In this document: positions 8,605 to 15,845 of the stretch, piece after piece
How positions within the stretch are numbered: the stretch's first letter is position 1
How the letters are laid out: each line of letters begins with the position of its first letter
Assembly (NCBI RefSeq): GCF_017873605.1
Contig: NZ_JAGGKI010000001.1
Coordinates: 310,001 to 374,000, forward strand
Length of the DNA stretch: 64,000 bases
Reading direction: 5' to 3'
From: Paenibacillus lactis
Lineage (GTDB): Bacteria; Bacillota; Bacilli; Paenibacillales; Paenibacillaceae
The notes under the pieces: generated by a model
Seen by the model: the letters and a program-made list of their open reading frames with translations, nothing else
Database searches by the model: none
Told to the model about the DNA's origin: nothing
Program-made: the position numbers and the translations under genes

Positions 8605-9858
8605 TTATTCGCCGCTTGACGCGCATTCCGCGGCACGGCTAAGCAATAATTGCTTCTCCCGCTGGTTATCGGTCAGCGAAGCGGCTCGCTTGAATTCTTG
8701 GCATGCCTCATCCAGCCGACCCAGCTTGAACAGCAAATCTCCTCTGACGCTTGGCAGAAGATGGTATCCTTTCAGAGACGGCTCGGCTTGTAAAATGTCC
8801 ACGATCTCAAGCCCGATCTCCGGCCCGAACGCCATGGAAAGCGCGACCGCCCGGTTCAATTCCACAATCGGGGAAGGGGAGACCTGAGCGAGCGCCTCAT
8901 ACAAGGCCGAAATCCGGATCCAGTCGGTATCCTCGGCCTTCGGCGCACCCGCATGGCAGGCGGAGATCGCGGCCTGGATCGCATACGGACCGGTCATGCC
9001 GCCCAGCTGCTCCACCCGCTCCAGCGCGGCAAAACCGCGCCGGATCAGCAGGTAGTCCCATAGTCCCCGGTTCTGATCCATGAGCAGAACCGGCTCGCCG
9101 CGTTGATCCACCCGGGCCTTGAAGCGGGAAGCCTGAAATTCCATTAACGCCACCAAGCCGTGGACCTCCGGCTCCGCGGGCGCAATCTCGGCCAGAATCC
9201 GTCCGATGCGAAGCGCCTCCTGGCACAGGAGCGGCCTTATCCACTGGCTGCCCGATGTCGCGGCATATCCTTCGTTGAACATTAGATAAATGACCTCAAG
9301 CACCGACGAAAGCCGCGGTTTAAGCTCCGGACCTTGCGGAATTTCGAACGCCACCCGGGTCGCGGACAGCGTCCGCTTGGCACGGACGATCCGCTGCGCG
9401 ACGGTTGCCTCGGAAGTCAGGTAGGCATGGGCGATCTCGGCCGTCGTGAGCCCGCCAAGAAGGCGCAGGGTCAGGGCGACCCGCGCCTCCGGCGAGAGGA
9501 CCGGGTGGCAGGTCATGAAGATCAGCCGCAGCAGATCATCCCCCACCTCGCCGGGTTCCGGCACATCCGGCTCGGAATCGGCCCACGGCTCCTGCTCCCG
9601 GCCAATCAGCTCATACTTCCGATCGCGCAGCTTGTTTCGACGAAGCATGTCCAGCGCTTTACGCTTGGCCACGGTCATCAGCCAGCCGCCCGGATTCTCC
9701 GGCATTCCCGTCTCCGGCCACCGTTCCAGTGCGGTCACGAGCGCGTCCTGCGCCAGGTCCTCCGCCAGTCCGATATCGCGCACCATTCGAGTCAAATGGG
9801 CAATAATCCGGGAGGACTCAATTCTCCAGATTGCGTCTATCGTACGATGTGTGTCCAT
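8605..9858 (-). CDS. ECF-type RNA polymerase sigma factor with C-terminal TPR-like extension (ECF42 group)
   Basis: The 417-residue length is twice that of a plain ECF sigma factor. Region 2 is at the N-terminus (LTRMVRDIGLAEDLAQDALVTALERWPETGMPENPGGWLMTVAKRKALDMLRR). Region 4 follows near 115-165 (LLGGLTTAEIAHAYLTSEATVAQRIVRAKRTL). The C-terminal half contains VIYLMFNEGYAATSG and tetratricopeptide-like helices ending in GRLDEACQEFKRAASLT. This architecture, with a YCII/DGPF gene 8 bases upstream, is that of ECF42. No anti-sigma factor is present; in this group the C-terminal extension is thought to control activity. Confidence 0.9.
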   Translation of the reverse strand: MDTHRTIDAIWRIESSRIIAHLTRMVRDIGLAEDLAQDALVTALERWPETGMPENPGGWLMTVAKRKALDMLRRNKLRDRKYELIGREQEPWADSEPDVPEPGEVGDDLLRLIFMTCHPVLSPEARVALTLRLLGGLTTAEIAHAYLTSEATVAQRIVRAKRTLSATRVAFEIPQGPELKPRLSSVLEVIYLMFNEGYAATSGSQWIRPLLCQEALRIGRILAEIAPAEPEVHGLVALMEFQASRFKARVDQRGEPVLLMDQNRGLWDYLLIRRGFAALERVEQLGGMTGPYAIQAAISACHAGAPKAEDTDWIRISALYEALAQVSPSPIVELNRAVALSMAFGPEIGLEIVDILQAEPSLKGYHLLPSVRGDLLFKLGRLDEACQEFKRAASLTDNQREKQLLLSRAAECASSGE

Positions 9859-9866
9859 GGATCCCT

Positions 9867-10298
9867 CTATCGCTTCTGCCGCTCGATATGCTCACGCATC
9901 TCATATTGCTGGGCCTGGGATTCGGGATCCTCCGTCAATTCAGTCGGCTCGAACACCTGCCGAAGCTCGATCTGCCCCGCGCCATACCCGTGAGGGTCCG
10001 GCATGCGCATCGCCCACTCGATCGCCTCTTCCCGCGATTTCACTTCGATCAACGTATAGCCGGCGATCAGTTCCTTGGCCTCGGTGAAGGGCCCGTCCGT
10101 CACCTTCGGTTTCCCTCCTGGCTCCGGATACGAAATCCGGATCGCGCCTGAGCTTGGATGCAGTCCGTCCGCTGCGAGCAGCACGCCGGCCCGGGCCAGC
10201 TCCATGTTGTACCTCATCATGGCGTCAAGCTGCTCCTTGCTCGGCAGCACACCCGCCTCGGAATCCTCGGTTGCTTTTACAATCATCATAAATCTCAT
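9867..10298 (-). CDS. YCII-related (DGPF) protein, ECF42 partner
   Basis: The 143-residue protein carries MRFMMIVKATEDSEAGVLPSK at the start, GGKPKVTDGPFTEAKELIAGY with the name-giving DGPF motif in the middle, and EAIEWAMRMPDPHGYGAGQIELRQVFE at the end. It belongs to the YCII superfamily of small ferredoxin-like-fold proteins. The gene precedes the sigma factor by 8 bases, so the two form an operon, the arrangement known for ECF42 loci where DGPF proteins are the usual targets. AGGAGGG precedes ATG 10298. Biochemical activity is unknown. Confidence 0.9.
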   Translation of the reverse strand: MRFMMIVKATEDSEAGVLPSKEQLDAMMRYNMELARAGVLLAADGLHPSSGAIRISYPEPGGKPKVTDGPFTEAKELIAGYTLIEVKSREEAIEWAMRMPDPHGYGAGQIELRQVFEPTELTEDPESQAQQYEMREHIERQKR

Positions 10299-10353
10299 GG
10301 GAAGTTCCCTCCTGTTATCAAATAGGACCTCGAAATCGGGCCTTTACTAGTTC

Positions 10354-10380
10354 AACGAACAACCGACTAGGGAATCGACA
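10354..10380 (-). promoter_or_regulatory. Candidate ECF42-type promoter upstream of the YCII-sigma operon
   Basis: On the minus strand TGTCGA (10380-10375), 17 bases, then CGTT (10357-10354) lie about 55 bases before the YCII start. As I recall, the published ECF42 consensus is a TGTCGA-like -35 and a CG(A/T)C-like -10, so this would be an autoregulated promoter. The consensus is from memory and should be checked. Confidence 0.5.
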
Positions 10381-10499
10381 TGGCAAAAACATTTTTTAGA
10401 GAAAAAAATCAACTATCAACCATTTCGTGAGTAAACGGAGGATTCCTTTTATAAAAAAGACAGCTAGAGAGATTTATTGCTCGGCGACATTGTCACGTA

Positions 10500-10528
10500 A
10501 AAGGGGACTCCCGCTGGGAGTCCCCTTT
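10500..10528 (-). terminator. Bidirectional terminator after cysK
   Basis: A perfect 13-bp stem (AAAGGGGACTCCC with GGGAGTCCCCTTT) with a 3-base loop lies directly behind the cysteine synthase stop codon, with T residues on the minus-strand side. Confidence 0.85.
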
Positions 10529-10534
10529 GTCATA

Positions 10535-11452
10535 TCAAAAAATATCCATGCTCAAATACCGTTCGCCCGTGTCCGGCGCAATGCAGACGACCCGCTTTCC
10601 TTCGCCCAGCCGCTCGGCGACGCGCATTGCCGCGAATACCGAAGCGCCGGAGGACGGCCCCACAAGGATCCCCTCCTTGCGGGCCAAGTCCCTTGCCGTC
10701 TGCAGCGCATCCTCGTCCGCAATCTGAATAATTTCATTATAAATGCCGGTATTCAGAATCTTTGGCACGAACCCCGGACTCGTCCCCACCAGCTTATGAG
10801 GACCCGGCTGCCCGCCGGAAAGGACAGGAGAGCCCTTGGGCTCCACGACCGCAATATGCAGGTCCGGCAGATGCCTCCTTAGCTCCTCGCCCGTGCCCGT
10901 TACCGTTCCGCCGGTGCCGGCCGTAGCGACAAACGCATCCAACCGTCCTTGGGTCTGCTGCAGAATTTCCGGGGCAGTCGTGGCGCGATGAATATCCGGA
11001 TTGGCTGCATTCTCAAACTGCTGCGGAATGAAGCTCCCGGGGATCTGCTCCCGCAACTCAAGGGCCTTCGCAATCGAACCCGGCATGCGCTCGCTGCTCG
11101 GCGTCAGGACAACCTCGGCCCCGTAGGCCTTTAGCAAATTGATCCGTTCCTTGGACATATTATCCGGCATAATGAGGATGGCGCGATACCCTTTGGCAGC
11201 GGCGATCATGGCAAGTCCGATGCCGGTATTTCCGCTGGTCGGCTCGATAATGGTGCCGCCGGGCTTAAGCAGGCCCTTCGTTTCCGCCGTATGAATCAAA
11301 TTGTAAGCGGCCCGGTCCTTCACGCTGCCGGACGGGTTGAATTTCTCCAGCTTCACATAGATCTCGGCCGCCCCTGGCGGCGCGAGACGCTGAAGCTTTA
11401 CCATCGGCGTCTCCCCGATCATATCTGCAACGCTTTTATAAATGTTGGCCAT
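10535..11452 (-). CDS. cysK: Cysteine synthase (O-acetylserine sulfhydrylase)
   Basis: This 305-residue PLP enzyme has the expected length for CysK. K45 in NPSGSVKDRAAYN binds the cofactor. TSGNTGIGLAMIAAAKGY is the substrate-binding loop, GTGGTVTG contacts the phosphate, and GPSSGA lies near the C-terminus. It forms cysteine from O-acetylserine and sulfide in the cytoplasm. The gene is monocistronic, closed by a perfect hairpin. An AT-rich promoter region precedes it; I could not identify a CymR or S-box element with confidence. Confidence 0.94.
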   Translation of the reverse strand: MANIYKSVADMIGETPMVKLQRLAPPGAAEIYVKLEKFNPSGSVKDRAAYNLIHTAETKGLLKPGGTIIEPTSGNTGIGLAMIAAAKGYRAILIMPDNMSKERINLLKAYGAEVVLTPSSERMPGSIAKALELREQIPGSFIPQQFENAANPDIHRATTAPEILQQTQGRLDAFVATAGTGGTVTGTGEELRRHLPDLHIAVVEPKGSPVLSGGQPGPHKLVGTSPGFVPKILNTGIYNEIIQIADEDALQTARDLARKEGILVGPSSGASVFAAMRVAERLGEGKRVVCIAPDTGERYLSMDIF

Positions 11453-11795
11453 GATGCTTCATACTCCTTATATGTTCAAAAATTATATTCAAAAATAATA
11501 TTCCCGCGGTTTCTGTCATCATTTATCTAACAAAGGTAATAAGCTTACTCGGATTATAGGAGAGTTTCCTCTCGCTTGTCAATGAAGCTGTCTGCTGAGA
11601 ACGTCCATACCTGACAGCCGCCAAGCCCGCTTTATGGTATGCTGTTCATGAGATTATCCCGATCGGGGATCCGTAATCGCCATACGGCCCCTTGTTTGAT
11701 CACGGATAAGAGGAAACCTTGTTCACATATGTGGCAACTATAACGAACCGAAGATGGTATATAGCCATTGTACAATAGAGGAGGCGCAAGAAAGC

Positions 11796-12647
11796 GTGAA
11801 TACCCCGCTGTCACTGCAACATCAACCGATCCTCCTGCTGGATCGGACCGACGATTTGAATTCAGATGATGTGCTGCTCCATTTTGCATTGGATGAGCTG
11901 TTATGCCGGCAGGCCGGAAGCGGCGGTCCTGCCGTGTGTCATTTGTGGCGCCACCCGAGGGCGTTTGTCATGGGCGCTCGAGACAGCCGTCTTCCGCAAG
12001 CGCCCGAAGGGGAAACATGGCTCCGCTCCCTTGGCTACGACACTGCCGTCCGCCACTCTGGCGGCGCAGCCGTGCCGCTGGACCCCGGCGTCGTCAATGT
12101 GTCCCTGATCGTTCCCTTTCAATCGGCCGGCCCGGCACCGGACTTTCATCAGGATTTCGAGCTGATGGTTGCGCTGATCCGCCAGGCGCTTCAAGGCACG
12201 GAACGGCAAGTAGACACCGGCGAAGTCGCAGGCGCCTTTTGCCCGGGAACGTTCGACTTAAGCATCGACGGCCTTAAATTTTGCGGCATCGCCCAGCGGC
12301 GGCAGCGGAAGGCTTTCATTGTCCAGGCTTTCGTTATCGCGGAGGGGTCCGGCAGCGAGCGTGCCCGGCTCGTCCGTACCTTTTACGATATCGCAGCCGC
12401 AGGCGCCGACCCGAAGCTGTACCCGGTCGTGGAGGATACCAGCACCGCCAGTCTGGAGCAACTGACGGGGATCGGCACGGGCGAAGACGCCGTACACCGC
12501 TTTGTCGACGATGTGCGGAACGTGATCCGGAGCTGGCAGGCGGATCAGGATTTGACCGAAGCCGCCGCCTCATTCGCCATGCCGGAGGCCGAGAGCATCC
12601 GTACGATGGCCATGCAGATGCGTCAGCGGTATCAGCGAACAGAATAA
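11796..12647 (+). CDS. lipL: Octanoyl-[GcvH]:protein N-octanoyltransferase
   Basis: The product belongs to the biotin/lipoate ligase-transferase fold: LLHFALDELLCR, VCHLWRHPRAFVMGARDSRL, YDTAVRHSGGAAVPLDPGVVNVSL, then AGAFCPGTFDLSIDGLKFCGIAQRR. C149 in AFCPGTFDLS corresponds to the catalytic cysteine of LipL (Cys150 in Bacillus subtilis, from memory), whereas LipM and LplJ have a different layout. LipL moves octanoyl groups from GcvH to the E2 subunits of 2-oxoacid dehydrogenases. GTG 11796 is chosen because GAGGAGG lies at the right distance; an in-frame ATG at 11754 has no ribosome site. Confidence 0.88.
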   Translation: MNTPLSLQHQPILLLDRTDDLNSDDVLLHFALDELLCRQAGSGGPAVCHLWRHPRAFVMGARDSRLPQAPEGETWLRSLGYDTAVRHSGGAAVPLDPGVVNVSLIVPFQSAGPAPDFHQDFELMVALIRQALQGTERQVDTGEVAGAFCPGTFDLSIDGLKFCGIAQRRQRKAFIVQAFVIAEGSGSERARLVRTFYDIAAAGADPKLYPVVEDTSTASLEQLTGIGTGEDAVHRFVDDVRNVIRSWQADQDLTEAAASFAMPEAESIRTMAMQMRQRYQRTE

Positions 12648-12921
12648 CTTTCTTTTTACAAAAAATTAAAAGCGTTCATCATCCAACTCCCTCCCAATCC
12701 GGCAGGGAGTATTCGGCATGCCTGCTCCTCATCGCTCGAGGCGAACGATAGCTTCCTCCCATCCCCTCTTTAATCCCGCCGCAGCTCGCTTACCTCCTTT
12801 TGATATTTCCGCACCCGAAATTACTTCTATTTTACAAATCCCCCATGAACGATGATATGGACTTAACATTTCCAGCTTACACTTGTCCTATCGAACATTT
12901 AATCATGAGGGGTGGATTAGT
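12648..12921. promoter_or_regulatory. Spacer upstream of the PhoX-Tat operon
   Basis: The spacer has a hairpin ACTCCCT/AGGGAGT (about 12687-12711) without a T run and, nearer the phosphatase, TTTACA (12831) and TTAACA (12863), which match the half-site form of Bacillus PhoP boxes. They lack the regular spacing of a proper Pho box, so phosphate control is only a possibility. Confidence 0.3.
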
Positions 12922-14559
12922 TTGAGTAAAACGATGGACCGCAAAACCTTCCTTTCTTATCTGGGCACCGGCGCAACCGCGCTTGCAGCTGCTTCTGCCG
13001 GCTTAGGCGTTCTGGAGGGCAAAGCTTCCGCGATGTCGGGAACAGCCAATCATCTGTTCGGATTCAAGACAAACCGCGTCAGCGGATATTTCGATCCGAT
13101 CGAGCCTACCAAGGCCGACGAGCTCGTCCTGCCGAGAAATTTCAAATACGACGTCATTGCCGCATTCGACGACGTGATCAATCCGGCCGGCGAAAAATTC
13201 GGCTCCGGCTGCGATTACAACGCCTTTTTCCCGATCAACGGGTCCAATGTCCGCGGTTTGCTGGTCAATAACCATGAATATTCCACCATCTTCTCGATCG
13301 GCCCGGTGAAAGACGGCAAAATGACGGCCGACCAAATCGAGAAAAACTTGTACTATCAAGGCATGTCGGTGATCGAGGTGTACCGTGACGAGAAGGGCGT
13401 ATGGAAGATGGACACATCCTCCAAGCATGCCCGCCGCATTAACGGTTTCACCAAGTTCGACATTACCGGCCCGGCGCGCGGCATTCCGGCGCTGAAGGGA
13501 GCAACGACGGCTACCGGCACATTCGCCAACTGCTCCGGAGGCGTAACCCTCTGGAATACGGTGCTGTCCTGCGAAGAGAATTTCGAGGAAACCGCAAGCA
13601 TCTCGGGATTGCCGGAAACCCATTACGGCTGGGTCGTCGAGGTCGATCCATTCGATAAATCCTTCCTTAAAAAGCATACGGCGCTCGGAAGATTCAACCA
13701 CGAGAATACGGCAATGGGTCTTGCGAAAGACGGCCGGGTCGTGGTCTACATGGGCGATGACAAGAAGGATGCCTGCGTGTATAAATTCATCAGCAACGGC
13801 AAATACGACAAGAGCAAGGGACGCGCCAACTCCGCCCTGCTGGAGGACGGCACGCTCTACGTAGCCAACCTGAAATCCGGAAAATGGCAGCCGGTTACGC
13901 TGGAAGAGGTGCTGAAGGCGGCAGCCGACGCGCCGGAGGTTAAAGGCAAGTTCAAGTCCCAAGGCGATGTCGTCACGTATTGCCAGGAAGCCGCTCGCCT
14001 CGTAGGCGGAACGCCGACGGACCGTCCGGAGGATATCGAAATTTCGCCGTTCGACAACACCGTCTTCGTCTGCCATACGAACAATGACAACCACGGCAAT
14101 ATTCATGGCCATATTACGCGGATCTTCGAAGCCGGGAACGATCTGGCAGCCCTCGAGTTCGATTTTGAAATCTTCGCGGCAGGCGGCCGGCAATCGGGCT
14201 TCAGCTCCCCGGACAACCTGGCGTTCGATTCCAACGGCGATCTGTGGGTCGTGACGGACATCTCCAGCAGCAGCCAAAATAAAGGCGTGCATAAATCCTT
14301 CATGAATAACGGACTGTTCGTTATTCCAACGAGCGGACCGGATCAAGGCAAAGCGCTGCAGTTCGCCTCCGGCCCGGTGGAATGCGAGCTGACAGGCCCG
14401 TTCTTCTCGCCGGACGAGCAGACGCTCTTCCTGTCTGTACAGCATCCGGGCGAGAACACGGAGGATCTGAGCAAGCCGACCAGCACCTGGCCGCACCGCT
14501 CGGGAGAGAACATGGCGCGCTGCGCAGTAGTCGCCATCAGCGGCTTCAAGCTGGACTAA
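12922..14559 (+). CDS. PhoX-family (DUF839) secreted phosphatase, probable Tat substrate
   Basis: The product has about 545 residues. The N-terminus MDRKTFLSYLGTGATALAAASAGLGVLEGKASA is a Tat-like signal: charged start, F-L after the basic pair, moderately hydrophobic core, AxA cleavage site. The basic pair is R-K, not R-R. The mature part has the PhoX blocks GSGCDYNAFFPINGS, LLVNNHEY, NCSGGVTLWNTVLSCEENFEE, GRFNHENTAMG and DNLAFDSNGDLWVVTD. PhoX enzymes are metal-dependent alkaline phosphatases that scavenge phosphate outside the cell. TTG 12922 follows GAGGGGTGG; ATG 12934 is an alternative. tatA and tatC follow immediately. Confidence 0.88.
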   Translation: MSKTMDRKTFLSYLGTGATALAAASAGLGVLEGKASAMSGTANHLFGFKTNRVSGYFDPIEPTKADELVLPRNFKYDVIAAFDDVINPAGEKFGSGCDYNAFFPINGSNVRGLLVNNHEYSTIFSIGPVKDGKMTADQIEKNLYYQGMSVIEVYRDEKGVWKMDTSSKHARRINGFTKFDITGPARGIPALKGATTATGTFANCSGGVTLWNTVLSCEENFEETASISGLPETHYGWVVEVDPFDKSFLKKHTALGRFNHENTAMGLAKDGRVVVYMGDDKKDACVYKFISNGKYDKSKGRANSALLEDGTLYVANLKSGKWQPVTLEEVLKAAADAPEVKGKFKSQGDVVTYCQEAARLVGGTPTDRPEDIEISPFDNTVFVCHTNNDNHGNIHGHITRIFEAGNDLAALEFDFEIFAAGGRQSGFSSPDNLAFDSNGDLWVVTDISSSSQNKGVHKSFMNNGLFVIPTSGPDQGKALQFASGPVECELTGPFFSPDEQTLFLSVQHPGENTEDLSKPTSTWPHRSGENMARCAVVAISGFKLD

Positions 14560-14586
14560 TCTCAACTATAGATAGGAGCGATAGTC

Positions 14587-14814
14587 ATGCCGTTTGGCAA
14601 TATCGGAATCGGTGGCTTAATCTTGATTTTAATTATCGCCTTGATCATCTTCGGGCCTTCCAAGCTACCTGAGCTGGGACGGGCATTCGGCAGAACCCTG
14701 AGCGAATTCAAAGGCGCAACCCGGGGCTTGGTGAACGGGGATGAAGAGAATGAGGACGGGAAGAAAGACGATGCTCCTAAAGCGGCTGCTGCAGCGGGCA
14801 AGCAAGGCAGCTAA
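14587..14814 (+). CDS. tatA: Sec-independent protein translocase subunit TatA
   Basis: The 75-residue protein has one N-terminal transmembrane helix ([15 protein letters not shown]), the hinge motif [14 protein letters not shown], an amphipathic helix, and a charged flexible tail. This is the standard TatA/E layout. It starts 27 bases after the phosphatase stop with a clear ribosome site (GATAGGAGCG). TatA oligomers form the passage for folded proteins; with TatC alone they make a minimal two-component Tat system as in Bacillus. The position behind phoX suggests a dedicated pair. Confidence 0.93.
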   Translation: MPFGNIGIGGLILILIIALIIFGPSKLPELGRAFGRTLSEFKGATRGLVNGDEENEDGKKDDAPKAAAAAGKQGS

Positions 14815-15544
14815 CCCGAACGACCAGAGCGCGATCGAGCATCTCGAGGAAATGCGGAGGCGCCTGATCCGCACCCTGATCGCGTTCCTCGTTGCGATGG
14901 TGGCCGCCTTTATCTACGTCGAGGAGATTTACCGCTGGCTGGTTCGGGATATGGACGAGAAGCTTGTGCTTCTCGGTCCTTCCGAGGTCATGTGGGTCTA
15001 CATGATCATCGCCGGCGTCGTGGCGCTGGCCGTCACGCTTCCGGTTGCGGCCTATCAGGTCTGGAAGTTCGTGCAGCCTGCGCTGCCGGATGGCGCCCAG
15101 CGCTCCGCGCTGCTCCTCATCCCGGTCATTAGCGTGCTGTTCATTGTCGGGCTCGTCTTCGGCTACTTCGTGCTGTTTCCGATGGTGCTGCAGTTCATGC
15201 AGCGGATGGCGGAAGGCCAATTCGAGACGATGTACACGGCTCAGCGGTATTTCACCTTCATGATTCATATGACCGTCCCGTTCGGATTCCTGTTCGAAAT
15301 GCCGGCCATTGTCGTATTTCTTACCAAGCTTGGCATCGTGAATCCGCTTCGGCTGGCCAAGATGCGCAAGGCAGCCTACTTTCTGCTCTGCATCGTAGCC
15401 GTAACGATCACACCGCCGGATATCATGTCCGACCTGATCGTGATCGTCCCGCTGTTTCTGCTGTATGAGATCAGCGTATCGATCTCCAAAGTCGTTTACC
15501 GCAAGCAGCTGCAATTATCGCCTGCAAGCGGAGGCACATCCTGA
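14771..15544 (+). CDS. tatC: Sec-independent protein translocase subunit TatC
   Basis: The product has about 257 residues and six transmembrane segments. It begins with the signature [16 protein letters not shown] and contains [44 protein letters not shown], all hallmarks of TatC, the receptor for twin-arginine signals. The 5' end overlaps tatA by 44 bases. The start at 14771 is the shortest plausible one; ATG 14741 and 14750 are in frame but lie deeper inside tatA. An immediate hairpin (ATCCTTCA/TGAAGGAT) and a T-rich terminator follow the stop codon. Confidence 0.92.
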   Translation: MLLKRLLQRASKAANPNDQSAIEHLEEMRRRLIRTLIAFLVAMVAAFIYVEEIYRWLVRDMDEKLVLLGPSEVMWVYMIIAGVVALAVTLPVAAYQVWKFVQPALPDGAQRSALLLIPVISVLFIVGLVFGYFVLFPMVLQFMQRMAEGQFETMYTAQRYFTFMIHMTVPFGFLFEMPAIVVFLTKLGIVNPLRLAKMRKAAYFLLCIVAVTITPPDIMSDLIVIVPLFLLYEISVSISKVVYRKQLQLSPASGGTS

Positions 15545-15582
15545 TCCTTCAGCTCCCCCTTGAAGGATGATACCCATGGAAC

Positions 15583-15632
15583 CCGCGAATCTGCTCCCTT
15601 ACCTAAGTAAGCGGCAGACTCGCGGTTTTTTT
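15583..15632 (+). terminator. Terminator of the phoX-tatA-tatC operon
   Basis: CCGCGA-A-TCTGC pairs with GCAGA-C-TCGCGG across a loop of about 20 bases, followed by seven T residues. Confidence 0.8.
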
Positions 15633-15799
15633 CGTATTCGCTCCGCCCAGACAAGTTTATTTTCCCCTTTCTCTGTAGCTTCTGGAAAGAATCCATCAAA
15701 ACTTTTAAATGATGCATTGATTTATGAGGCAAGTTCTCCTAGTATTTTTAATAGATCATTTAACGGCTCGGCAATCCGGCAATTGCTTCGCTGTCTTTA

Positions 15800-15813
15800 T
15801 GATAGCGCTATCA
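15800..15813. promoter_or_regulatory. cre-like box upstream of the AraC regulator
   Basis: TGATAGCGCTATCA is a perfect 14-bp palindrome matching the CcpA consensus TGWAARCGYTWNCW at all but one position. It lies 32 bases before the regulator's ATG, where CcpA would repress transcription on preferred sugars. Confidence 0.6.
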
Positions 15814-15845
15814 CGGTGCTATTAAATAACGGGAGGCCTGCAAAT

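Noticed and set aside
12831..12882. Pho box upstream of the phosphatase
   Set aside because: TTTACA and TTAACA match the half-site, but the 11-base periodic spacing required for a PhoP box is missing; kept only as a remark.
13003..14565. Long open frame of about 520 codons on the minus strand
   Set aside because: It mirrors the PhoX phosphatase gene, whose protein has clear family motifs, a signal sequence and a ribosome site; the antisense frame has none.
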